64,000 nucleotides of DNA from Brevibacillus porteri (GCF_003013475.1 NZ_PXZO01000025.1:83163-147162); one strand, 5' to 3'; positions 17,060 through 25,548 are shown, numbered from the stretch's first letter. The notes: generated from the sequence alone by a model not told the origin. Numbers and translations are program-made.

Positions 17060-17908
17060 ATGGACGAAGCATTGTTTTCGCAGGTCAATCGTTTGCAGGT
17101 AGAAGAGGGCACGCTGGAGTACGGCGTAACAGGAAAGTCAGATGCACCTGCCTTGCTGCTTTTGCATGGCATTCGCAACACTAAGCTGCTATTTGCGCCC
17201 ATCCTGCCACGATTGGCAGAGCGATATCGGGTGATTGCGGTAGATATCCGTGGTCACGGGAATTCTGTGAGCGATGGTTCCTTTTCGTTTGAGCGGATTG
17301 TAACGGATTTGATTCAACTTTTGGATGCAGAGCAGCTTGAACAAGTGACGATTGTCGCAGCGTCCTTTTCTGCTGTGCCTGCCCAGATGCTTGCGATTCG
17401 CGAGCCCAAGCGAGTAGCGTCGCTCGTATTGCTGGATGGAGGGTATTATTCCTTGGGAGAAGTGCCTGGATTCAATAGGGAGAAGGTTGTCGAGCGGCTG
17501 GCTACCACGCGTTTTTCTTCCGTAGAGGAAGCGGAAAGGCAGTTCGCAGAGCGGTATGGTACGAGAGTGATGCCAGAGGGCTGGATGCGAGACGAGCTTT
17601 TGAAAAGGGAAGACGACAGCTACGGATACCGTTTGCCGAGGGAAGCTTTCTCCGCTTATTTCAAAGAGTACAGCGTCCATAGCCAACCGGAAATGTTCCA
17701 ACAGCTGACATGCCCCGTGCTATTACTGCTGGCTGACGACAGCTTATTGTCAAAAGAAGAGCAGCAGTTTCATCATCAGGCAGTCGCCAATTATCAGGGG
17801 ATTGTGAAGCAGGCCAAGGTGAAAATGATACAGGAAGCTCAACATTTGCTGATGGTAACGCATCCGCAAGAGACCGTGAACGAAATCCAAGATTTTTTAT
17901 TGAAATAA
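17060..17908 (+). CDS. Alpha/beta hydrolase linked to ECF transporter
   Basis: A 282-residue cytoplasmic alpha/beta-fold hydrolase. LLHGIRNTKLL forms the oxyanion region at about residues 34-44 and DIRGHGNS follows at about 64-71. The nucleophile elbow is AASFS at about 105-109, with small residues in place of the usual glycines. The acid is in LLLADDS and the catalytic His in EAQHLLM near the C-terminus. It sits 16 bases after ecfT with its own GAGGAGG site, so it may process the imported compound, for example by cutting an ester or amide. The substrate is unknown. A terminator follows. Confidence 0.85.
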   Translation: MDEALFSQVNRLQVEEGTLEYGVTGKSDAPALLLLHGIRNTKLLFAPILPRLAERYRVIAVDIRGHGNSVSDGSFSFERIVTDLIQLLDAEQLEQVTIVAASFSAVPAQMLAIREPKRVASLVLLDGGYYSLGEVPGFNREKVVERLATTRFSSVEEAERQFAERYGTRVMPEGWMRDELLKREDDSYGYRLPREAFSAYFKEYSVHSQPEMFQQLTCPVLLLLADDSLLSKEEQQFHHQAVANYQGIVKQAKVKMIQEAQHLLMVTHPQETVNEIQDFLLK

Positions 17909-17911
17909 GGA

Positions 17912-17944
17912 AGGGACAAGCGAGGATGCTTGTCCCTTTTTCTT
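17912..17944 (+). terminator. Terminator of ECF operon
   Basis: Perfect stem GGGACAAGC/GCTTGTCCC then TTTTTCTTT. Confidence 0.9.
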
Positions 17945-17947
17945 TGT

Positions 17948-18646
17948 TTACCGCTTTGCTTCGCGTATGAGCACGCTCAGCTGTTCGGCCATGGTTTGAT
18001 TATTTTTGTGATTCTTCATTTGCTTTTTCACTGTTTCTAGCGCTTGGATGCCTTTTTTCGAGTTCACGACCTTCACCGGTGTATCCGTTCCGTAGATACG
18101 CTCGATTTGGGTGCGTGCTTGTGCGAATGTGTTCTGATGATCACTCGTACCCAATGTACCTGCGGTTCCGCTCCCTGATTTTGTATGGGCAGCATCATGC
18201 CCTCGACTGGAGCTTCCCGAGTAATTGCTGATGAGATGGGACTGCATCGGGTCCATTTGATTGATCGATTGTGTATTGGCAGTAGAAGGGGCCAAGTAGA
18301 TGGCATCGTTCACGATCAATGCCTGAACGCCGTGAACGCCCGCTGCCTTCAGTTGGGCTTCCAACTTTGTAGAAGGACCGCCCGTGTGCAAGTGTGAGCT
18401 GCCCATGGAGCTGTAGAGAGCATTGCCCATTCCGCTATACGTATGGCCGTGCGCGTTTGTCGTGAATTTCTTATCACGATCCACGCTTGGAATAACATTT
18501 GCGCCTTTGGGCGTCTGCACGGTGGACTGTGTGTGTGCTGGCGGATGCGGCTTCGTAGGCGGAGCAGCCTGATTCATACAAGCTGTCATTAGAAGTACAG
18601 CCCCTAACCCTGCGGTTCCTACCCATGTATGGAAGTGCTTCATCAC
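17948..18646 (-). CDS. YhcN/YlaJ-like sporulation lipoprotein
   Basis: A 232-residue lipoprotein: a hydrophobic signal is followed by lipobox LMTAC with acylated Cys at about residue 23, then a Pro/His/Thr-rich segment. The region VQALIVNDAIYLAPS at about 107-121 and the block RTQIERIYGTDTPVKVVNS at about 183-201 match the pattern of the YhcN/YlaJ family of spore membrane lipoproteins. Between them is a Ser/Gly/His-rich insert. The role is unknown; family members are made in the forespore and affect germination or outgrowth. It is a single gene on the minus strand. Confidence 0.72.
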   Translation of the reverse strand: MMKHFHTWVGTAGLGAVLLMTACMNQAAPPTKPHPPAHTQSTVQTPKGANVIPSVDRDKKFTTNAHGHTYSGMGNALYSSMGSSHLHTGGPSTKLEAQLKAAGVHGVQALIVNDAIYLAPSTANTQSINQMDPMQSHLISNYSGSSSRGHDAAHTKSGSGTAGTLGTSDHQNTFAQARTQIERIYGTDTPVKVVNSKKGIQALETVKKQMKNHKNNQTMAEQLSVLIREAKR

Positions 18647-18799
18647 GATCCCTCCAAGTCTTCCTACCTAGATAAACTTATCCTTTGTTCGCGGCATGAA
18701 GTTATGAGTGGAGTATGTTGGAAAAAATTCCGGTGATCACGAGTATCTTGTGGAAAAAATGCACAAACCAAAGGAAGGAAATCACTGGAGGTGGTAGAT

Positions 18800-19543
18800 T
18801 TGGCAGATTCAAACAACGTGAAGGAGCAGCCAGTATCCCGAAGGAACTTCTTGAAAAACTCCGGCCTGGTGCTGGGAAGCTTGGTCGTGGGTGGCGTGGC
18901 AGGGAGCTTGCTCCGCAAACCAGAACCTCCGGCGCAGCCAGCAGCACCGCCCCCTGCTGCCGATTACAATCAGGCACTCATGTTTTTTACGCCTGAGCAA
19001 TTTAAGGTAGCGGATGCCGCCTGTGAGCGCATTTATCCTGAGGATGAGCTGGGTCCGGGCGCGAAGGCACTCGGTGCCGCTTATTTCATTGACCACCAGC
19101 TAGCGGGTGATTGGGGCTTTAATGCTCGTGAATACATGCAAGCGCCCTTTTTTCCAGGTGAGATCACACAGGGCTATCAAGGCAGGTTGAAACGTAGGGA
19201 AATATTCGATATCGGCCTTCAAGAGATGAACAACTACAGTAACAGTACCCATGGAAAACGGTTTTATGAACTCCCGGCGGAGCAGCAGGACGCGGTTTTA
19301 AAGGCTTTTGAAACCGATGAAGTAAAATTGACGACCATTTCGGCGAGTACTTTTTTCAATATGCTGCGGGCCAGTACGATCGAAGGCGTTTATGCAGACC
19401 CTCTGTACGGAGGTAATAAAAATATGGACGGCTGGAAAATGAAGAATTTCCCAGGTAATCAGATGGCGTATACACAGCTGATCGATAAGCCTGAGTTTGT
19501 GAAGATGGCTCCCTTAAGTCTGCGGGATCATCAACAACATTAA
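18800..19543 (+). CDS. Gluconate 2-dehydrogenase small (gamma) subunit
   Basis: A 247-residue protein of the gluconate-2-dehydrogenase subunit 3 family. A twin-arginine export signal is visible: SRRNFLKNSG followed by a hydrophobic stretch and a Pro/Ala-rich spacer. TTG 18800 lies five bases after GGAGGTGG and is the likely start; a GTG at 18791 would overlap the ribosome site. It is translated with the GMC flavoprotein 14 bases downstream, which probably hitch-hikes through Tat with this subunit. In the family the complex oxidises sugar acids or polyols at the outer face of the membrane. Confidence 0.87.
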   Translation: MADSNNVKEQPVSRRNFLKNSGLVLGSLVVGGVAGSLLRKPEPPAQPAAPPPAADYNQALMFFTPEQFKVADAACERIYPEDELGPGAKALGAAYFIDHQLAGDWGFNAREYMQAPFFPGEITQGYQGRLKRREIFDIGLQEMNNYSNSTHGKRFYELPAEQQDAVLKAFETDEVKLTTISASTFFNMLRASTIEGVYADPLYGGNKNMDGWKMKNFPGNQMAYTQLIDKPEFVKMAPLSLRDHQQH

Positions 19544-19557
19544 GGGGGACTGTACAT

Positions 19558-21279
19558 ATGGCCAAAAAGCTGCCCAAGGTTGACGTCGTAATCGTGGGGG
19601 TGGGCTGGGGAGGAGGCATTATTGCTTCCGAGCTAACCAAACAAGGTTTGACAGTAGTGGGCCTAGAGCGAGGCAAGGAGCGGAAAACCGAAGACTACTT
19701 CATGGTACACGATGAATTGCGTTACGCTCTTCGTTACGAGATGATGCAAGATTTGTCCAAGGAAACGATTACGTTCCGCAGTAAAATGAACGTTCGCGCG
19801 CTTCCCATGCGGTCATACGGTTCCTTTTTGATCGGGACAGGACTCGGGGGAGCTGGTATCCACTGGAACGGACAGACCTTCCGCTTCCTGCCGTACGATT
19901 TCGAAATCCGTTCGAAGACGATTGAACGGTATGGGGCAAAGAAAATTCCTGAGGGAATGACGATCCAGGATTGGGGCATTACCTACGATCAATTGGAGCC
20001 GTACTTCGATAAGTTTGAAAAGATGGCGGGAATCGCAGGCGAGGAGAATCCGTTGGGGGGGAAACGCTCCAGTCCTTATCCGATACCTCCGATGCGTACG
20101 ACACCGAGTATGAAAATGTTTGCAGATGCTGCGAAGAAGAAAAGCCTGCATCCATACATCCTACCATCTGCAAATCTCTCGCAAGCGTATACCAATCCAG
20201 ACGGGGTGGCTCGGGCAGCTTGTCAGTACTGCGGCTTCTGTGAAAGGTTTGGTTGCGAGTACGGAGCAAAAGCCGATCCGGTGGTGACGGTGATCCCGGT
20301 AGCGAAGAAGACAGGGAAGTTTGAAATTCGCACGCATTCCCATGTCCGCAGAATTTTACATACAGGGAACAAGGCGACAGGCGTCTTGTATACGGATGTC
20401 ACGACAGGGGAGGAATTCGAACAGCCCGCCGATATTGTGGTGATGACCAGTTATGTATTCAACAACGCGCGAATCTTGCTCATGTCCAAGCTGGGGAAAC
20501 CGTATGATCCAGCAACGGGAAAAGGCGTAATCGGAAAAAACTACGCCTACCAGGTCATGAGAGGAGGCGCGGTCGGCTTCTTCGACGACAAGGAGTTTAA
20601 CAATTTTGCAGGCGCAGGCTCGTTGGGAATGTGTTTGGATGATTACAACGGTGATAACTTCGATCACTCCGATTTGAAATTTATCCATGGGGCGAATATC
20701 GCTGTCACACAAACTGGCTTTCGACCAATCGGCACGAACAAGGTGCCACCGGGAACGCCTAGCTGGGGCAAGGATTTCAAGGCTGCATCGATCAAATACA
20801 CGAATCGGTTCATATCCGTAGGCGCCCAAGGAGCTTCCATGCCATTTCGACAGCACTTCCTTGATCTGGACCCGACGTACAAGGACGCATTTGGTGATCC
20901 ATTGATGCGCATTACGTATGATTTCGTCGATCAGGACAGGGAGTTGGCGGCTTTTTGTGCGGATAAGTGCGCGGAAATTGTGAAAGAAATGGGTGCGAAC
21001 GAGAAGCTCGAAATCAACCGCAAGCTCGGACCCTACGATATCACACCATACCAATCGACGCACAATACAGGTGGCGTCATCATGGGAGCCTCTCCAGAAA
21101 CCTCGGCCGTTAACAACTACTTGCAGATGTGGGATGCGGAAAACGTATTTGTCGTCGGGGCTTCTGCCTTTGCGCACAATAGCGGCTACAATCCGACAGG
21201 AACGATGGGTGCTCTCTCCTATCGAGCGGCAGAAGGCATTTTGAAATACAGGAAAAGCGCGGGCGGCATGATCGTATAA
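19558..21279 (+). CDS. GMC oxidoreductase, gluconate 2-dehydrogenase flavoprotein subunit
   Basis: A 573-residue FAD-dependent GMC oxidoreductase. The FAD-binding Rossmann motif VVIVGVGWGGGIIASEL lies at residues 9-25, with LERGK after it. A Cys-rich loop CQYCGFCERFGCEYG is at about 221-235. The C-terminal GMC_oxred_C part carries HNTGG and the second His/Asn pair in AFAHNSGYNPTGT. It has no export signal of its own. No cytochrome c subunit gene is next to the pair, so the electron acceptor is unclear. The substrate may be gluconate, 2-ketogluconate or another polyol. Confidence 0.88.
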   Translation: MAKKLPKVDVVIVGVGWGGGIIASELTKQGLTVVGLERGKERKTEDYFMVHDELRYALRYEMMQDLSKETITFRSKMNVRALPMRSYGSFLIGTGLGGAGIHWNGQTFRFLPYDFEIRSKTIERYGAKKIPEGMTIQDWGITYDQLEPYFDKFEKMAGIAGEENPLGGKRSSPYPIPPMRTTPSMKMFADAAKKKSLHPYILPSANLSQAYTNPDGVARAACQYCGFCERFGCEYGAKADPVVTVIPVAKKTGKFEIRTHSHVRRILHTGNKATGVLYTDVTTGEEFEQPADIVVMTSYVFNNARILLMSKLGKPYDPATGKGVIGKNYAYQVMRGGAVGFFDDKEFNNFAGAGSLGMCLDDYNGDNFDHSDLKFIHGANIAVTQTGFRPIGTNKVPPGTPSWGKDFKAASIKYTNRFISVGAQGASMPFRQHFLDLDPTYKDAFGDPLMRITYDFVDQDRELAAFCADKCAEIVKEMGANEKLEINRKLGPYDITPYQSTHNTGGVIMGASPETSAVNNYLQMWDAENVFVVGASAFAHNSGYNPTGTMGALSYRAAEGILKYRKSAGGMIV

Positions 21280-21318
21280 GCTATTTTTCTAGTAATGCAA
21301 AACATAATTGCAACTATG

Positions 21319-21352
21319 CGAAAAGTCGTTGGGGCAACTAACGGCTTTTTCT
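21319..21352 (+). terminator. Terminator after GMC oxidoreductase
   Basis: Stem AAAAG.CGTT/AACG.CTTTTT with a GGGGCAACT loop and T-run. Confidence 0.75.
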
Positions 21353-21370
21353 CGTGAATTCGAAAAAAAT

Positions 21371-21404
21371 CATTTGCATGATTGCGAATGTCTGCGAGCG
21401 CAGA
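21371..21404 (+). promoter_or_regulatory. Candidate upstream activator sites for sigma-54 regulator
   Basis: Two adjacent inverted repeats lie 36-69 bases before the sigma-54 promoter: CATTTGC/GCGAATG (21371-21390, one mismatch) and TCTGCG/CGCAGA (21391-21404, perfect). This is where an enhancer-binding protein would bind, and such an activator is encoded just downstream. Confidence 0.5.
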
Positions 21405-21439
21405 AAGGGAAGAGCACTGGAATGATGCGGTTTCTCACC

Positions 21440-21456
21440 TTGGCACGCTCCTTGCT
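21440..21456 (+). promoter_or_regulatory. Sigma-54 (SigL) promoter
   Basis: TTGGCAC, five bases, then TTGCT matches the -24/-12 sigma-54 consensus exactly, 43 bases upstream of the lyase ATG and on the same strand. A sigma-54 activator gene follows the lyase gene. Confidence 0.88.
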
Positions 21457-21498
21457 ATACCCTTTGGTAACAGCACAAGCAAAAGGGAGAGACGAGAA

Positions 21499-22707
21499 AT
21501 GACGACAAACAAGTGGAAGATGGACACCTCCATTATTCATACAGCACAAACGCCTTGCCAAAAAACAGGAGCAGTCGTATCCGCGGTGGTGCCTGCCGTG
21601 GCCTACGCGTTTCCAGATGCAGACTCCGCAGCGGCGTGCGTGGCTGGGGAGCGGGAAGGAACGTACTACGGAAGATATGGCAACCCTACCATCACCACTT
21701 TGGAGCAAAAAATCGCCGCGTTGGAAAATGGCGAAGCTGCCTTGGGTGTAAGTAGTGGGATGGCAGCCATTTCGGGAGCTTTGCTCGCCTTTTTGAAGCA
21801 GGGTGATCATGTCGTGTGTACCCGAGATGTGTACGGGGGTAGCTACAAGTTTCTTACGACCATGGCCCCGCGTTATGGCATTGCGACGGACTTCGTCGAT
21901 TGCACCGATTTGCAGGTAGTCGAGAGCGCTTTTTTGCCAAACACAAAAGTTCTGTACCTCGAAACACCCTCGAACCCGTGCCTGACTGTTTTAGATATCT
22001 CGGCGTTGTCACGTTTGGCGCACGCGCATGGCATTGTGGTAATCGTCGACAATACCTTCTTAACGCCATACTTGCAGCGACCGCTTGAGCTAGGGGCTGA
22101 TGTCGTCGTGCATAGCGCCACCAAATATTTGAACGGACATGGGGATGTCATCGCGGGCTTCATCGTTGGGAAGCAGGAGCATATCCAATTCATGCGCAAA
22201 AACGTCATGGGAGACTTGGGACAAAATTTGAATGCTTGGGATGCTTTCTTGATCTTGCGTGGGCTGAAAACACTCGGCTTGCGTGTCAGACAGCATGGGC
22301 AAAATGCGCAGGCAGTGGCGGAGTTTTTGGTGCAGCACCCTGCAATCTCGCACGTCTACTACCCTGGTCTGCCTTCCCATCCACAGCATGAGCTGGCTAA
22401 ACGGCAAATGGCCGGAATGGGCGGGATCGTTTCCTTTGAAGTAAAGGGCGGCTACGAGGCAGCCAAATCTTTCATTAACGCTCTGCACTTGGCTATGATA
22501 TCGTTTAGTTTAGGAGATCCCGAGACACTGGTACAGCATCCTGCCTCGATGACGCATTCCTCGATTCCTGCCTCTGAGCGAATCAAGTTCAACATTACGG
22601 ACGGTCTGATTCGTTTATCGACTGGCTTGGAGGATGTGGAGGATATCATCGCGGATTTGGAGCAGGCGCTAGCTAGTCTGCCAATGGTGGCAGTGTCTAG
22701 GGGATAA
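21499..22707 (+). CDS. Methionine gamma-lyase-like / trans-sulfuration PLP enzyme
   Basis: A 402-residue Cys/Met-metabolism PLP enzyme. The PLP Lys lies in VVHSATKYLNGHGD, as in methionine gamma-lyases; YGRYGNPT and SSGMAAISG are the cofactor and substrate motifs. The Cys typical of Pseudomonas methionine gamma-lyase is not in the matching loop, which reads DVYGGSYKFL, so cystathionine gamma-lyase or homocysteine lyase activity is possible. I chose ATG 21499, since the sigma-54 promoter at 21440-21456 lies inside the longer open frame. Sigma-54 control suggests use of methionine or homocysteine as a nitrogen or sulfur source. Confidence 0.87.
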   Translation: MTTNKWKMDTSIIHTAQTPCQKTGAVVSAVVPAVAYAFPDADSAAACVAGEREGTYYGRYGNPTITTLEQKIAALENGEAALGVSSGMAAISGALLAFLKQGDHVVCTRDVYGGSYKFLTTMAPRYGIATDFVDCTDLQVVESAFLPNTKVLYLETPSNPCLTVLDISALSRLAHAHGIVVIVDNTFLTPYLQRPLELGADVVVHSATKYLNGHGDVIAGFIVGKQEHIQFMRKNVMGDLGQNLNAWDAFLILRGLKTLGLRVRQHGQNAQAVAEFLVQHPAISHVYYPGLPSHPQHELAKRQMAGMGGIVSFEVKGGYEAAKSFINALHLAMISFSLGDPETLVQHPASMTHSSIPASERIKFNITDGLIRLSTGLEDVEDIIADLEQALASLPMVAVSRG

Positions 22708-22733
22708 AGGAACGTGAAACTGGAGGATTGGGC

Positions 22734-24188
22734 ATGACAGAGTTTTCCCGGATCGAGGCATTCATTCAATCGTACGCCGACAATATTTCCAAGGTACTGG
22801 GACTCGATGTCACCATCCTGGATGAACAAGGGATACGTGTGAGCGGGACCGGCTACTATCAGGAGTTGATTGGATTGCCTGCGCCGGAGGGATCGTTTTT
22901 CCGAATGATCCTGCAAACCGGACAGCCGGGAATGATTTTTGACATGAAAAAGAACGAATCGGAGTGTGGCAATTGCAAGTTTTTGCAACAATGCCGAGAG
23001 CTGGCGACGATTGGATTTCCGGTGCACAAACGGGAGAAGACGGTAGGGGTCATCGGAATTATCGGCTTTTCCCCCGAGCAAAAAGAAAAGATGCTGCACC
23101 ATTCGGAAACATGGATGCCGTTTTTGCAGCATACGAGTTCCTTGATTGAGCACAAGCTGCTAGAGCTGGATGCGCAACGGGAGAAGAGCTGTAACATTCA
23201 AGAGGAAATGCCGCAAGCCTCGGTTCATCCGGTGTATTTCGCCCAGCTGATTGGGGCAGAAACAGGCTTGCGCGATGTGATTGCCAAAGCGAAAAAAGTG
23301 ACGCACAGTATTTCCACTGTTTTGATCCGGGGAGAGAGCGGAACGGGCAAGGAGCTGTTAGCAAAAGCCATTCACTGCGAGAGTGCGCGCAGCAGACAGC
23401 CATTTATCGCAGTCAATTGCGCGGCGATTCCTGAGACCTTGTTAGAAAGCGAGTTGTTCGGGTACGAAGGTGGCGCATTCACAGGCTCCAGACGCGAAGG
23501 GAAGCCAGGGAAATTTGAATTGGCCCACAAGGGAACGATTTTTCTGGATGAAGTAGGCGATATTCCGTTGTCCCTCCAGCCCAAGCTGCTGCGCGTCCTT
23601 CAGGAGAAAACAGTAGATCGGGTAGGCGGCGTGAAGACGCTAGGCGTGGATGTACGTGTCATTGCTGCTACACACAGAGATTTGGAGAGCATGGTCAGGG
23701 AAGGAACGTTTCGCGAGGATTTGTATTATCGACTCAACGTCATCCCCCTGCGGTTAAAGCCGTTGCGCGAACGCACGGAGGATATCGTTCTTTACTTGCA
23801 GCATTTTCTGTATCGATACGGGACGTTGCTGCAAAAAGGTAGACTGGAGCTCGAAGCCCAGCTCGTCCAACGACTACAGGCATACGAGTGGCCGGGGAAT
23901 ATTCGTCAGCTGGAAAATGCCGTCGAGTATATGGTCAACATGGCGGAGGGGCAAGTCATCGGCAACGAGGAGCTTCCTGAGTATTTGCTGTTCGAGGATG
24001 AACCGACGACGGTAGGCAGCGATTTGGGATTGGAAAAGCTGGTGGCAGAATATGAACGCTCCATTCTGCAACGATATTTGAACGCAGGCAAGTTTGGACA
24101 GGACAAAGCCGTGATTGCCAATGAGCTGCAAATCAGCTTGTCGACTTTGTACCGGAAGATGGAGAAATACGGTTTGGAAAAAGGATAG
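22734..24188 (+). CDS. Sigma-54-dependent transcriptional activator with Cys-rich sensor
   Basis: A 484-residue enhancer-binding protein starting at the ATG behind TGGAGGA. An N-terminal sensor of about 150 residues contains Cys78, Cys81 and Cys87 (CGNCKFLQQC), suggesting metal or redox sensing. The AAA+ domain has Walker A GESGTGKE at about 200-207, the sigma-54-contacting loop GAFTGS at about 247-252 and Walker B TIFLDE; a Fis-type helix-turn-helix closes the protein. It starts 26 bases after the lyase gene, whose promoter is of sigma-54 type, so it most likely activates that gene. Confidence 0.92.
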   Translation: MTEFSRIEAFIQSYADNISKVLGLDVTILDEQGIRVSGTGYYQELIGLPAPEGSFFRMILQTGQPGMIFDMKKNESECGNCKFLQQCRELATIGFPVHKREKTVGVIGIIGFSPEQKEKMLHHSETWMPFLQHTSSLIEHKLLELDAQREKSCNIQEEMPQASVHPVYFAQLIGAETGLRDVIAKAKKVTHSISTVLIRGESGTGKELLAKAIHCESARSRQPFIAVNCAAIPETLLESELFGYEGGAFTGSRREGKPGKFELAHKGTIFLDEVGDIPLSLQPKLLRVLQEKTVDRVGGVKTLGVDVRVIAATHRDLESMVREGTFREDLYYRLNVIPLRLKPLRERTEDIVLYLQHFLYRYGTLLQKGRLELEAQLVQRLQAYEWPGNIRQLENAVEYMVNMAEGQVIGNEELPEYLLFEDEPTTVGSDLGLEKLVAEYERSILQRYLNAGKFGQDKAVIANELQISLSTLYRKMEKYGLEKG

Positions 24189-24199
24189 AGGAAAATAAA

Positions 24200-24246
24200 A
24201 AACCAGCCTGGATTGATCGGAGTTTTTCCGAGGTCTGGGCTGGTTT
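24200..24246. terminator. Bidirectional terminator
   Basis: AAACCAGCC/GGCTGGTTT stem. T-rich tails on both strands (TGTTTG on plus, TTTTATTTTCC on minus) serve the activator gene and the convergent monooxygenase gene. Confidence 0.8.
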
Positions 24247-24254
24247 GTTTGTAT

Positions 24255-24578
24255 TTACGAAGGCTGCGGTTCTTTTTTCGCTTTTAACTCGTAATGGCCG
24301 GTATTGCCGCTAATGTACCACTCAGGGGTCTTTTCTTCGCGCGCTTCGCGGTGACCTGCCAGATGAACATCACTCAGCTCCCACTGCTTCCACGCTTCTT
24401 TTGATTCCCAGCGGATTATGACGACCACTTCTTCTTCACCTTTGCGTGGCTTCTGTACTAGCACGCTCAAATCTACAAAACCAGGAGCCTTCTCAACAGC
24501 ACCAGGCTCGCTAAAGCCTTGTACAATTTTGTCAGAATGACCTTCCTGAACGACGTATGTTTTTATCTCCATCATCAT
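24255..24578 (-). CDS. Heme-degrading monooxygenase, IsdG/HmoB type
   Basis: A small (107-residue) ABM-fold monooxygenase. The region VVIIRWESKEAWKQWELSDVH followed by LAGHRE carries the Trp and His that in IsdG/IsdI hold and oxidise heme. Family members open the heme ring to release iron. The ATG at 24578 is preferred: a GTG 12 bases further upstream would overlap the AAGGAG site. A strong promoter with a Fur-like box lies upstream, which supports a role in iron acquisition from heme. Confidence 0.83.
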   Translation of the reverse strand: MMMEIKTYVVQEGHSDKIVQGFSEPGAVEKAPGFVDLSVLVQKPRKGEEEVVVIIRWESKEAWKQWELSDVHLAGHREAREEKTPEWYISGNTGHYELKAKKEPQPS

Positions 24579-24618
24579 GAAGTGCGACACTCCTTATATC
24601 CCATTTCCCTACTTTTCC

Positions 24619-24647
24619 ATATTATTGAGAAATATTATCATTGTCAA
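24619..24647 (-). promoter_or_regulatory. SigA promoter with overlapping Fur-like box
   Basis: On the minus strand TTGACA, 17 bases, TAATAT form a near-perfect vegetative promoter. Between and over them GACAATGATAATATTTCTC matches the 19-base Fur consensus at 15 positions. It drives the heme monooxygenase gene. Confidence 0.8.
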
Positions 24648-24654
24648 CCAGATA

Positions 24655-25548
24655 TTAGCAAATGGTAGGGGGATCGAGAGCTTCGTTTTCAAGTGGGACT
24701 TCTTTTTTCTTGGGGGCAGAGAAAATATCAATACCACGTTCGAGCAAGATTTCTACCGCCTCGCGAACAGGGAGAAGTGGCAATTGCATTTCATCGGCTA
24801 CGGCAGCTTCTATATCAGAGATCGTGTGGAGGGGTGTTATCTGGTCTGTGCCATCTGAATAACCGATGTGGAGAGTGTTGTTTTTGAGGACCACGAAGCG
24901 ATCTTGCTCTAGCTGAAAACGATGAATGTGAAGTCGATTCAAAAAGAAGGCGTCTGGTAAAAAAGAGGAGCGGATGACTTCCGACAAGTCGGACAGTTCT
25001 TTTCGTTCATTCGGATGAAAATCCCACGGAGGAATTGCCACTTTTCCGTTTTCATACCGCGTAAAGCGATAGTGTTCAGGATGATCGGGACTTTTGGTCA
25101 ATTCCATCGAAACAGTGCCAAAAGGCCTGGTATGGTTCCCCTCTTCCAGAAAATGAATCGGCTCAAAGATAGGAGCGGTAGCCCCCGTATCCACATAGAC
25201 GGGTGTCTTTCCTGTGTTCGGACCATCGATCAGGATGGCAGCATGCCCACCGCCTGGCAAGATGAGCTGACCGAAGAATCCAAGGGTGCGAAGCAGTGCG
25301 AGAAAGCTGTGATTGCTGGTATAGCATGTGCCGCCGAAGTTATAGTGGATCGCATTGTGTACATATTCCTCAGGGGTGGGTACCTCATGTTTTCCGTCAC
25401 GGAAAAAGAGCAGTTTGCTTACATTTTCATAAGGGAAGGTCTGCAGATGCGCGCGACAGAGCTCACTGAGATAAGAGAGGTTAGGGGACTTGTGATCTAG
25501 CTGTAAACGTTGAAGGTATAAACTCGCCCAGTTCGGTAAGGTAGACAT
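24655..25548 (-). CDS. Arylamine N-acetyltransferase-like protein
   Basis: A 297-residue protein of the NAT family, which transfers acetyl from acetyl-CoA to arylamines through a Cys-His-Asp triad. FPYENVSKLL at about residues 38-47, the Cys in FGGTCYTSN at about 71-79, GHAAIL at about 100-105 and VYVDTGATAP at about 116-125 correspond to the triad regions. The Cys context is FGGTC rather than the usual RGGYC, so the substrate range may be different. The ATG at 25548 has AAGGAG 11 bases upstream; an earlier GTG overlaps that site. The Fur-controlled gene lies downstream with its own promoter. Confidence 0.78.
   Translation of the reverse strand: MSTLPNWASLYLQRLQLDHKSPNLSYLSELCRAHLQTFPYENVSKLLFFRDGKHEVPTPEEYVHNAIHYNFGGTCYTSNHSFLALLRTLGFFGQLILPGGGHAAILIDGPNTGKTPVYVDTGATAPIFEPIHFLEEGNHTRPFGTVSMELTKSPDHPEHYRFTRYENGKVAIPPWDFHPNERKELSDLSEVIRSSFLPDAFFLNRLHIHRFQLEQDRFVVLKNNTLHIGYSDGTDQITPLHTISDIEAAVADEMQLPLLPVREAVEILLERGIDIFSAPKKKEVPLENEALDPPTIC

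Noticed and set aside
20356..21177. Open frame of 273 codons on the minus strand opposite the GMC oxidoreductase
   Set aside because: No ribosome site or family pattern; explained by codon bias of the real gene.
21300..21498. Possible SAM or T-box riboswitch before the sulfur amino-acid lyase
   Set aside because: No S-box core, no T-box motif and no attenuator near the start; the region is explained by a sigma-54 promoter and dyads.
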